Position numbers and translations under genes: made by a program. Shown in pieces: positions 1-7,422 of a stretch of 64,000 nucleotides of DNA (the stretch's first letter is position 1; every line of letters begins with the position of its first letter). Source of the stretch: Pokkaliibacter sp046614695 (GTDB lineage Bacteria; Pseudomonadota; Gammaproteobacteria; Pseudomonadales; Balneatricaceae). Where the stretch lies: assembly GCF_046614695.1 (NCBI RefSeq), contig NZ_JBKKHQ010000017.1, positions 164,059-228,058 of the forward strand. The letters run 5' to 3'. Under the pieces are notes generated by a model, which was given only the letters and a program-made list of their open reading frames with translations, searched no databases and was not told the origin of the DNA.

Positions 1-1
1 G

Positions 2-154
2 GATGACAGTACATCGGTACTGGCGTCGGCGCAGAATGCAGGCATTGGTTATGTGCTGCAGATTGCAAAGCCCGATAGCCAGAAGCCGCCGGTTAATACC
101 GCCGCTTTTCCATTGCTGGAAAGCTTTGCTGATATTCTGCCGCCAGTGCTTTGA
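2..154 (+). CDS. yrfG: C-terminus of a YrfG-like HAD nucleotidase (partial)
   Basis: The first 50 codons form an open frame that enters from outside the window and ends at a TGA at 152-154. The translated tail starts DDSTSVLASAQNAGIGYVL and continues with a KPDS motif. This resembles the last part of HAD-superfamily GMP/IMP nucleotidases of the YrfG type, where a DDS motif belongs to the HAD core. In E. coli yrfG lies directly upstream of hslR-hslO, and the same order is seen here. The catalytic N-terminal half is outside the window, so the call rests on the tail and on gene order. Confidence 0.6.
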   Translation, partial: DDSTSVLASAQNAGIGYVLQIAKPDSQKPPVNTAAFPLLESFADILPPVL

Positions 155-234
155 TTTTACGGGTTCGCCCCCATATCGCAGACAATCACCTCATTTTCTG
201 AACGATACCTTTCCTGGGTATCAAGCGAGTTTTC

Positions 235-660
235 ATGTCCAAGAAAAATAGTGAGAGCGATAGCGCCAACGGAGTCCGTCTGGACAAGTGGCTGTGGGCG
301 GCTCGCTTTTATAAAACCCGCGGTCTGGCCAAGGACGCCATTGAAGGCGGCAAGGTGGATTACAACGGCGCCAAAGGAAAACCCAGCAGAATGGTCGAGC
401 TGGGCGCCCTGATCGGTCTTCGTCAGGGTTACGATGATAAGGTCGTCGAGGTGCTTGGTTTGAATGATCAACGCCGCCCGGCAACTGAGGCGCAAGCCCT
501 CTATCAGGAAACGCCGGAGAGTATCGCCGCACGTGAGCGCAAGGCCGCAGACCGTAAGGCCAACAATGGCGCGCTGGTGAGTGAGCATCGCCCCAGCAAG
601 AAAGAGCGCCGCCAGATCCATCGTTTCAAAAGTGATGTTTTTTCCGGCGAATCCCTTTAA
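235..660 (+). CDS. hslR: Hsp15, ribosome-associated heat shock protein
   Basis: This is a 141-aa basic protein. An S4 RNA-binding domain spans about residues 13-60 (VRLDKWLWAARFYKTR onwards) and is followed by a charged, lysine/arginine-rich tail. In the family, Hsp15 binds free 50S subunits that carry a stalled nascent peptidyl-tRNA after heat stress and helps recycle them. Length and domain layout match E. coli HslR. It lies about 80 bases after the partial yrfG-like gene and about 110 bases before hslO, as in enterobacteria, so a heat-shock operon is likely. Confidence 0.93.
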   Translation: MSKKNSESDSANGVRLDKWLWAARFYKTRGLAKDAIEGGKVDYNGAKGKPSRMVELGALIGLRQGYDDKVVEVLGLNDQRRPATEAQALYQETPESIAARERKAADRKANNGALVSEHRPSKKERRQIHRFKSDVFSGESL

Positions 661-767
661 CGGCAGCCTGTGTTGCTCCTGTGCTATAGTGCGCGCCATT
701 TTTGCCTCAGGCAGTTATTGAATCGACCAGTCCCCGGCGTGTTCTGAGGGATGGCAAGTGAGAAAGT

Positions 768-1658
768 ATGAGTAATCCTGACCAGATCCAGCGTTTTTTG
801 TTCGATGACATCAGCGTGCGCGGTGCGATCACCGGACTGCAGAGCACCTATCAGGAAGTGTTGAGTCGTGATGCCTATCCCAGGCCAGTGCAAACCCTGC
901 TTGGGCAGATGCTGGCGGCATGCAGCCTGATGAGCACAGTGCTCAAGTTCGAAGGGCGTCTGGTGATTCAGGCGCGCACTGCCGGAGCCTTGCGTGTGGT
1001 GCAGGCCGAGTGCAGCCATCTGGCGGACCTTCGTGGTATTGCCCGTTGGGATGGCGACATTGCTGATGATCTCGACCCCATGATGCTGCTGCAGGAAGGC
1101 GGCCAGATGGCGATCACCATTGAGCCTGAGAAAGGACGTCCTTATCAGGGGATCGTGCCGCTTGAGGGGGCGACTCTTGCTGAATGTATGCAGGGCTATT
1201 TCAACCAGTCAGAACAGCTGCCTTGTCGCTTGTTCCTGGCGGCAGACGGTAAAGATGCGGCGGGCATGATGCTGCAGGCGGTGCCTGAAAGCAGTGGCCC
1301 CACTGATGTTGCTGATCTTGAGGACTGGGAACGTCTGACCGTGCTGGCGGATACCCTGACCAGTAAGGAAATGCTGGAGCTGGACAATACAACGGTGCTG
1401 ACGCGTCTGTTCCATGAAGAACAGGTGCGTGTATTCCCTGTGCTCGATCTTCGCTTCCATTGTGACTGCTCTAAAGAGCGTTGCAGCGCGGCACTGGCAA
1501 CCCTGAACGCTGAAGATCTGAACGATGCAATTCAGCAGGATGAAGAGCTGAAGGTGCAGTGTCAGTTCTGTAATGAAGAGTACGTCTTTGACAAGGCAGA
1601 TCTGGAAGCCTTGCAGCATGAGGCTTCGGCGCCCGGTAATCCCGACGTTCTGCATTGA
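768..1658 (+). CDS. hslO: Hsp33 redox-regulated chaperone
   Basis: This is a 296-aa protein with the full Hsp33 layout. The substrate-binding N-terminal domain is followed by a C-terminal zinc module in which Cys232 and Cys234 (CDC) and Cys265 and Cys268 (CQFC) coordinate the redox-switch zinc. In the family, oxidation of these cysteines together with unfolding converts the protein into an ATP-independent holdase that protects cytosolic proteins from oxidative damage. It sits downstream of hslR in the conserved pair. A strong hairpin follows its stop about 95 bases on. Confidence 0.96.
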   Translation: MSNPDQIQRFLFDDISVRGAITGLQSTYQEVLSRDAYPRPVQTLLGQMLAACSLMSTVLKFEGRLVIQARTAGALRVVQAECSHLADLRGIARWDGDIADDLDPMMLLQEGGQMAITIEPEKGRPYQGIVPLEGATLAECMQGYFNQSEQLPCRLFLAADGKDAAGMMLQAVPESSGPTDVADLEDWERLTVLADTLTSKEMLELDNTTVLTRLFHEEQVRVFPVLDLRFHCDCSKERCSAALATLNAEDLNDAIQQDEELKVQCQFCNEEYVFDKADLEALQHEASAPGNPDVLH

Positions 1659-1752
1659 GCGTTCGGATAGCGTGTTGGCTTTGAGGTGTCATGGCTAATG
1701 ATGATCCTCATCCCTCTGTCTTTGATGCGCTAAACATCCTTGTTTCTTGCCC

Positions 1753-1781
1753 AAAAAGCCGGTGCCTTCGCGCCGGCTTTT
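1753..1781. terminator. Bidirectional rho-independent terminator after hslO
   Basis: An A-run and AAGCCGG face CCGGCTTTT across a short loop, so the structure can act on both strands. It separates hslO from pckA. Confidence 0.8.
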
Positions 1782-1922
1782 ACTATCTGTTTCACCCTAC
1801 CTTCGTCTTATTGTGGCATAATGTCAGGATTGCTCCCGACCCTGTCATCTAAGACACGCAGCCTCGGCTGACGAAATAACAACGGAGCAACATAAGGCAC
1901 TCAACACTAGGGAAACACCAGC

Positions 1923-3488
1923 ATGACCAAAATGCTTGATGACGCAGGCTCACGGCTTGCGCATGTCAACTTGTCTTCAACTGCTCTGGTTGAAGCTGCG
2001 ATCGCCCGTCAGGAAGGCCGTCTGGCCGATAACGGCGCACTGGTTGTCGAAACCGGCAAGCGCACGGGCAGAAGTCCAATGGATCGTTTTATTGTCGAGG
2101 AAGCCTCGACTCGCGATCTGATCCATTGGGGTCCCGTTAACCGTCCTTTCGATGCGGATAAATTCGATGCGCTGTGGGAGCGTGTTGAAGAGTATCTGTC
2201 TGATCGCGAGCGTTTTGTGTCCAACGTCCATGTTGGCGCGGATACCCAGCATTATCTGGCGGTCAAAATGACCACCGAGACTGCCTGGCAGAACCTCTTC
2301 GGTAAGTGTCTGTTTATCAATCCGGACAATTACAATCCCAAATCCAAGGAAGAGTGGCAGATCCTCAACGCTGCAGGTTTCACCTGTGATCCCGAGCGTG
2401 ACGGCACCAATTCTGACGGCTCCGTTATCATCAACTTTGCCAAGCGCAAGGTTCTCATCGCCGGTATGCGTTACGCCGGTGAGATGAAAAAAGCGATGTT
2501 CTCTGTGCAGAACTTCCTGCTGCCTGAAAAAGACGTGCTGCCAATGCACTGCTCGGCAAACGTTAGCGAAGAAGGCGAAACGACGCTGTTCTTCGGTCTG
2601 TCCGGTACCGGTAAAACCACCCTGTCTGCAGACCCTTCACGCTACCTGATTGGTGATGATGAGCACGGTTGGGGTAAAGGCGTTGTCTTCAATCTGGAAG
2701 GCGGCTGCTATGCCAAGTGTATCGACCTGTCTGAGGCGAATGAGCCCATCATCTATAAGGCGATTCGCTTTGGGGCGGTGCTGGAAAACGTGGTGCTGGA
2801 TGACGAGCGTCACCCTGACTACAAAGACGGCTCTCTCACCCAGAACAGCCGTGCGGCTTACCCGTTGACTCATGTCGACAAGCGTACCGACACCAACATG
2901 GCTGGTGAACCCAAGCACATCATCTTCCTGACCTGCGACCTGACTGGCGTACTGCCACCGGTCTCCGTGCTGTCCAAAGAGGCGGCGGCCTATCACTTCC
3001 TGTCCGGCTACACCGCCTTGGTGGGAAGCACTGAGATGGGCTCAGGCGGCGGCATCAAGTCCACTTTCTCAACCTGCTTCGGCGCGCCTTTCTTCCCGCG
3101 TCCTGCCGGTGAATACGCTGAACTGCTGATGAAGCGTATCGAAGAGTTCGACTCGCAGGTGTTTCTGGTGAACACCGGCTGGACTGGTGGTGGCTACGGT
3201 ACTGGCAAGCGTTTCAGCATTCCTACCACTCGTGCCATCATCGGTGCCATTCAGAATGGTCACTTGGATAACGTGGCGACTGAGCATCTGGCGGGTATCA
3301 ACCTGTCTGTGCCTGTGGCGGTGGAGGGCGTTGAAACTCAGTTGCTGAATCCCAAGAAAACCTGGGCGGATCCTGCGGCGTATGACGCAGCGGCCCATGA
3401 ACTGATTCGTCAGTTCGTAGATAACTTCAGTGCCAAAGGCTTCTCTGTGGATCCTGCGGTACTGGCGGCAGGTCCTGTACTGGACTGA
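1923..3488 (+). CDS. pckA: ATP-dependent phosphoenolpyruvate carboxykinase
   Basis: This 521-aa protein has the usual length for the ATP-type enzyme, which converts oxaloacetate plus ATP to PEP, CO2 and ADP in gluconeogenesis. Visible hallmarks are the kinase-1a P-loop GLSGTGKTTLS near residues 225-235, the metal-binding GDDEHGW at 244-250, and an RTGRSP stretch near 47-52 in the substrate-binding region. The ATG at 1923 is preceded by AGGGA at a somewhat long distance. It is monocistronic between two hairpins, next to a malic enzyme, so the PEP/oxaloacetate/malate node is encoded in one place. Confidence 0.97.
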   Translation: MTKMLDDAGSRLAHVNLSSTALVEAAIARQEGRLADNGALVVETGKRTGRSPMDRFIVEEASTRDLIHWGPVNRPFDADKFDALWERVEEYLSDRERFVSNVHVGADTQHYLAVKMTTETAWQNLFGKCLFINPDNYNPKSKEEWQILNAAGFTCDPERDGTNSDGSVIINFAKRKVLIAGMRYAGEMKKAMFSVQNFLLPEKDVLPMHCSANVSEEGETTLFFGLSGTGKTTLSADPSRYLIGDDEHGWGKGVVFNLEGGCYAKCIDLSEANEPIIYKAIRFGAVLENVVLDDERHPDYKDGSLTQNSRAAYPLTHVDKRTDTNMAGEPKHIIFLTCDLTGVLPPVSVLSKEAAAYHFLSGYTALVGSTEMGSGGGIKSTFSTCFGAPFFPRPAGEYAELLMKRIEEFDSQVFLVNTGWTGGGYGTGKRFSIPTTRAIIGAIQNGHLDNVATEHLAGINLSVPVAVEGVETQLLNPKKTWADPAAYDAAAHELIRQFVDNFSAKGFSVDPAVLAAGPVLD

Positions 3489-3503
3489 TCGCCACTGCCA
3501 AGG

Positions 3504-3542
3504 CAAGAAGCCTTGCGGCCGGGAGTGGCCAGAGGCTTCTTG
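3504..3542 (+). terminator. Probable terminator after pckA
   Basis: A 10-bp stem (CAAGAAGCCT facing AGGCTTCTTG) encloses a loop that can itself pair through GGCC. The T-run is weak (TTGTTATT), so termination is less certain than at other hairpins in the window. Confidence 0.5.
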
Positions 3543-3738
3543 TTATTGCCGACTGTGGACTTCGTGTCCCAGTGAATGATGGGCAGGTTGCCAGGAAGGC
3601 AAAACCTGCCTGAAGCAAAAAATCTTCCCTGATGACGCGACTCAAAGGTGACTGCATCGCCGCCAGTGGTGGTTATCAGGGTTTTGCATTAAGATTTTTC
3701 GCCCGACTCACTCGAACAAAAGCATCGGAACCTCGAAC

Positions 3739-4998
3739 ATGTCTGACTTTAAACAAGCTGCGCTTGATTATCATGAGTTTCCCCGTCCCGGGAAGCTTGC
3801 CACCGAAGTGACCAAAGCCACGGCAACTGCGCGTGACCTGGCCCTGGCCTACAGCCCTGGTGTGGCCGAACCTGTTCGGGAAATCGCGAAGGACCTGGAC
3901 AACGCTTACCGTTATACCGGTAAAGGCAACACCGTGGCGGTAATCTCTGACGGTACTGCCATCCTGGGTCTGGGTAACCTTGGCGCACTGGCCAGCAAGC
4001 CTGTAATGGAAGGCAAGTGTCTGCTGTTCAAGCGTTTTGCAGGCATTGATGGCGTGGATATCGAGCTGACCGCAGAAAGCCCACAGGCTTTTATCGACAC
4101 TGTTGCCCGTATCGCCGACACCTGGGGTGGCATCAACCTCGAAGACATCAAGGCGCCAGAGTGCTTTGAGATCGAGCGCGCTCTGATTGAAAAGTGCAGT
4201 ATCCCTGTATTCCACGATGACCAGCACGGTACCGCGATTGTGACCGCAGCCGGTCTGCTGAATGCTCTTGAGCTTCAGGATAAAGATATCGCGACCGCCA
4301 AGATTGTCTGCCTGGGTGCAGGTGCTGCGGCAGTGGCTTGTATGAAGCTGCTGGTCAGCTGTGGTGCCAAGCTTGAAAACATTTTCATGCTGGACCGTAA
4401 AGGAGTGATTCACGCTGATCGTGATGATCTGAACCAGTACAAAGCGATGTTTGCTAATCCTACTGACAAGCGCACTATGGATGATGCCATTGCCGGAGCT
4501 GATGTTTTCATCGGTCTGTCCGGTCCGGATCTGCTGTCTCCTGCACAGCTGAAGTCCATGGCAGCTAACCCCATCGTTTTCGCGTGCTCCAATCCTGATC
4601 CTGAGATCAAGCCTGAGCTGGCACACAGCGAGCGTGATGACCTGATCATGGCCACCGGTCGTTCTGACTATCCTAACCAGGTAAACAACGTACTGGGCTT
4701 CCCCTTCATTTTCCGTGGTGCGCTGGACGTTCGTGCGACCGCCATCAATGAAGAAATGAAGCTGGCTGCGGTTCATGCACTGGCCGCACTGGCGCGTGAA
4801 GATGTTCCTGCAGAAGTTTTGGCGGCTTATGGTCTGGAAAGCCTGAGCTTTGGTAAGGAGTATATCCTGCCCAAGCCCATGGATAGCCGTCTGTTAGGCG
4901 CCGTCGCGACAGCGGTTGCTCAGGCTGCGATTAACTCTGGTGTTGCGCGTCTGCCAATGCCTGCGAACTACCCTCTGAAAACTGTGGCTGACGTCTAA
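3739..4998 (+). CDS. maeB: Malic enzyme, short form without phosphotransacetylase domain
   Basis: This 419-aa protein decarboxylates malate to pyruvate with reduction of NAD(P). The malic N-terminal domain (AYSPGVAEPVREI, residues ~35-47) and the NAD-binding domain (VCLGAGAAAVAC, ~190-201) are visible, as is the HDDQHGTA metal/catalytic motif near residues 159-166. E. coli MaeB is about 760 aa because it carries a C-terminal phosphotransacetylase-like domain. That domain is absent here, and the stop is followed closely by a strong terminator, so this looks like a genuine short form and not a truncation. Cofactor preference cannot be read safely. Confidence 0.9.
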   Translation: MSDFKQAALDYHEFPRPGKLATEVTKATATARDLALAYSPGVAEPVREIAKDLDNAYRYTGKGNTVAVISDGTAILGLGNLGALASKPVMEGKCLLFKRFAGIDGVDIELTAESPQAFIDTVARIADTWGGINLEDIKAPECFEIERALIEKCSIPVFHDDQHGTAIVTAAGLLNALELQDKDIATAKIVCLGAGAAAVACMKLLVSCGAKLENIFMLDRKGVIHADRDDLNQYKAMFANPTDKRTMDDAIAGADVFIGLSGPDLLSPAQLKSMAANPIVFACSNPDPEIKPELAHSERDDLIMATGRSDYPNQVNNVLGFPFIFRGALDVRATAINEEMKLAAVHALAALAREDVPAEVLAAYGLESLSFGKEYILPKPMDSRLLGAVATAVAQAAINSGVARLPMPANYPLKTVADV

Positions 4999-5044
4999 GC
5001 TGCATATCTCAGAATCAGGCCGGTACCGAAGGGTATCGGCCAAT

Positions 5045-5072
5045 AAAAAATCCGGCTTATGCCGGATTTTTT
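5045..5072. terminator. Bidirectional terminator between maeB and envZ
   Basis: AAAAAATCCGGC faces GCCGGATTTTTT across a TTAT loop. It lies between two convergent genes and can serve both. Confidence 0.88.
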
Positions 5073-5096
5073 ATGTCTGAAACAAGGAGGAGTACA

Positions 5097-6449
5097 TCAG
5101 CCCATGGTTTTGGGCTCGTCTGCCTTGGGTGCATCCAAGGACTTCGCTGGCGCTTCTGCGAGCAATGTCAGCTGCATCATGGTGCCGCCAGCGGGGTTAT
5201 CCAGCACTGACAGGTGCCAGTTATACATTTCACACAGCTGAGCCACGATAGCCAGACCCAGGCCACTGCCACCGGTATGTTTATTACGTGAGGCTTCCAG
5301 ACGGAAGAAGGGTTCAAAGATCTTCGCTTTGGCGTCCTCCGGGATTCCGGGGCCTCGGTCCAGAACTGTCACCATAATCTGTGGGCCTTGAGCTGTGGCT
5401 TCCACTGTTACCGGGCCGGGGGCGCTATAGCGCAGTGCGTTTTCTACCAGATTGGTCAGTACGCGTTTCAGTGCCAGTGGTGGCAGCATCAATTGTTCAG
5501 GCAGGCTGGTCAGACGAATGTAACGCAGCCGCTCGTTCTGGAAGGACTGGCTGAAGTCTGTCAGCCAGAGATTGATGTCCAGCGGCTCCAACGGTGCCTG
5601 CTCAAGCCCGCGTGACAGGGCTAGCGTGTCGCCAATCAGCGTGTCCATCTCCTTGAGGTTGCGTGTCAGGCGTTCCACCATTTCAGGGTTGGAGCCATCA
5701 TCGAGAACCTCAATTGCCATCTGCATGCGCGCGATCGGTGTGCGCAGGTCATGAGAAATACCTGCCAGCAGCGTCGTCCGGTGCTCCAGTAGTTCGCGTA
5801 CTTCCTTGCCCATCTTGTTAAAGCTGCGAGCCAGTACGGCCATTTCCTCCGGACCATTTTCATCCAGCGGCTCAAAGTTGAGCCCTTTACCGATGCGTCG
5901 TGCAGCGCGAGAGGCGGCTACCAGTGGTCGCGTAATACGCGAGACGATGGTCAGCGAGGTAATCAGTACCAGTAATGAGGCAAACGTCAGAATCAGAATC
6001 GCAGCGATAGGAATCGGGAAGGCACGCCGCTCCCGGGCAAAGCCGATATAAACGGTGCCGGTAGGCAGGGCAAAAGAGGCCCACACCAGATTATTGTCAT
6101 CACTGTCGAGACGAAGGTGGATATCGGTCTGCAGACGTCGGGCCAGTGCCTGAGTCAGCATATCGAGGAACATGTTGGACTTTTTCAGCTCACGCGTTGT
6201 TGGCGGGGTTTTGGTGAGCAGTAATAAGTGTTGTCCGGCGAGCTCAAGCTGATAATAGCTACGAGCGTAAGGCGGTAATTCCACCCAGGTTTCTGCGGCA
6301 AGCTTCATCAGCGCTGCCTGGTCATCCGCTGACTGACGGGATACGGGCAGAATGATGAATTGGGTAACAATGAGGGTATAGCAAAGCAAAATGGCCAAGA
6401 CGGTCAGGGCCAGTATCAGCCACGTCTTGGCCAGCAGAGATCGAAACAT
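5097..6449 (-). CDS. envZ: EnvZ-type sensor histidine kinase
   Basis: This is a 450-aa inner-membrane kinase. Transmembrane helices are visible at about residues 10-33 and 146-168, with a periplasmic region between them, then a HAMP linker. The phosphoacceptor H-box is ISHDLRTPIARMQ with His233. The C-terminal HATPase_c domain has N box (NLVENALRYS), G1 (DRGPGIP) and G2 (GGSGLGLAI) motifs. It lies 20 bases after ompR on the same strand, so it is cotranscribed with its cognate regulator. The role in osmotic or envelope sensing is inferred from the family; no porin gene is nearby. Confidence 0.93.
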   Translation of the reverse strand: MFRSLLAKTWLILALTVLAILLCYTLIVTQFIILPVSRQSADDQAALMKLAAETWVELPPYARSYYQLELAGQHLLLLTKTPPTTRELKKSNMFLDMLTQALARRLQTDIHLRLDSDDNNLVWASFALPTGTVYIGFARERRAFPIPIAAILILTFASLLVLITSLTIVSRITRPLVAASRAARRIGKGLNFEPLDENGPEEMAVLARSFNKMGKEVRELLEHRTTLLAGISHDLRTPIARMQMAIEVLDDGSNPEMVERLTRNLKEMDTLIGDTLALSRGLEQAPLEPLDINLWLTDFSQSFQNERLRYIRLTSLPEQLMLPPLALKRVLTNLVENALRYSAPGPVTVEATAQGPQIMVTVLDRGPGIPEDAKAKIFEPFFRLEASRNKHTGGSGLGLAIVAQLCEMYNWHLSVLDNPAGGTMMQLTLLAEAPAKSLDAPKADEPKTMG

Positions 6450-6469
6450 GCTCGATGGTTTACCTGTTA

Positions 6470-7192
6470 TCAGCCTTCAGGATTGGGAACAAACAGGTAG
6501 CCCTTGCCCCAGATAGTCTGGATATGGTGAGGCGAGCCTTCCGCTTTTTCCAGCTTGGCGCGCAGACGAGTCACACGAACATCGATGCTGCGGTCAAAAG
6601 GAGAGCGGTCATAACCTTTCAGCTTGGAGACCAGCATGTCACGGTTCAGCACCTGATTAGGATGCTGTACCAGAATTTCCAGCAGTTCATACTCGCTGGT
6701 CGTCAGGTGCAGCAGCTCGTCACGGTGAGTCAGCTGGTGGCGCTGAGTATCCAGAACGAAATCACCAAAGGTGAAGCGCTGAGTACTTGTTTCACCCTCG
6801 GCATTCTGGCCAGGACGGCGCATAACTGCGCGAACACGGGCCAGCAACTCACGAGGGTTGAAAGGTTTGGAGAGGTAGTCATCCGCGCCGACTTCAAGAC
6901 CCACGATGCGGTCCACGTCTTCGCCTTTGGCAGACAACATGATGATAGGCAGATTGCCATGACTGGCTTTCAGACGCTTGGCGATGGACAGACCATCTTC
7001 ACCAGGCATCATCAAGTCGAGAATCAGCAGGTCGGGAGTACTTTCCTGCAGAGCCTGATCCATAGCTGACGCACCATCAACACAGGTTACCTGAAAATCA
7101 TGATTCATCAGGTAGCGGCTCACCAGCTCACGAAGTTCTGAATCATCGTCAACCAGGAGAATTGAATGTGTATTACTCATAGGATTTGTCAT
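6470..7192 (-). CDS. ompR: OmpR-family response regulator
   Basis: This 240-aa two-domain regulator has a receiver domain with the acidic pocket (LLVDDDSE) and the phosphoacceptor Asp59 in LLILDLMMPGEDG, with the conserved Lys in LSKPF. The winged-helix domain is of the OmpR/PhoB type, with the recognition region RSPFDRSIDVRVTRLRAKLE. It is the first gene of the ompR-envZ pair. The start is uncertain between two ATG codons four codons apart; neither has a strong Shine-Dalgarno. The 230-base gap to the divergent GGDEF gene must hold promoters for both. Confidence 0.95.
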   Translation of the reverse strand: MTNPMSNTHSILLVDDDSELRELVSRYLMNHDFQVTCVDGASAMDQALQESTPDLLILDLMMPGEDGLSIAKRLKASHGNLPIIMLSAKGEDVDRIVGLEVGADDYLSKPFNPRELLARVRAVMRRPGQNAEGETSTQRFTFGDFVLDTQRHQLTHRDELLHLTTSEYELLEILVQHPNQVLNRDMLVSKLKGYDRSPFDRSIDVRVTRLRAKLEKAEGSPHHIQTIWGKGYLFVPNPEG

Positions 7193-7422
7193 TCTCAGTC
7201 TTTGGTTGAAAGGATAATAGCGGTTCCCGAAAATGTTTCTAGAGTAACGCTCTTTTGCTCTGTATCACAGTGTATCCTAAGAACGGTAAAGTGTCGTGAC
7301 AGTGTTTCGAGGGCAGGGGGAAATGTTTCATACTGACAAACTATCCCCCTTTTGAACGATACTTTGTGGGTTTATGTGACGCCGCTGACGATAAAACCCT
7401 GTGATATCAGGTAGATAAAACC

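Noticed and set aside
1691..1852. Possible 53-codon gene after hslO with GAGGTG before its ATG
   Set aside because: It runs straight through the strong terminator hairpin at 1753-1781, and the protein has no recognisable feature.
3676..4776. 366-codon minus-strand frame opposite the malic enzyme gene
   Set aside because: The plus-strand enzyme has all its motifs; the antisense product resembles nothing and has no ribosome-binding site.
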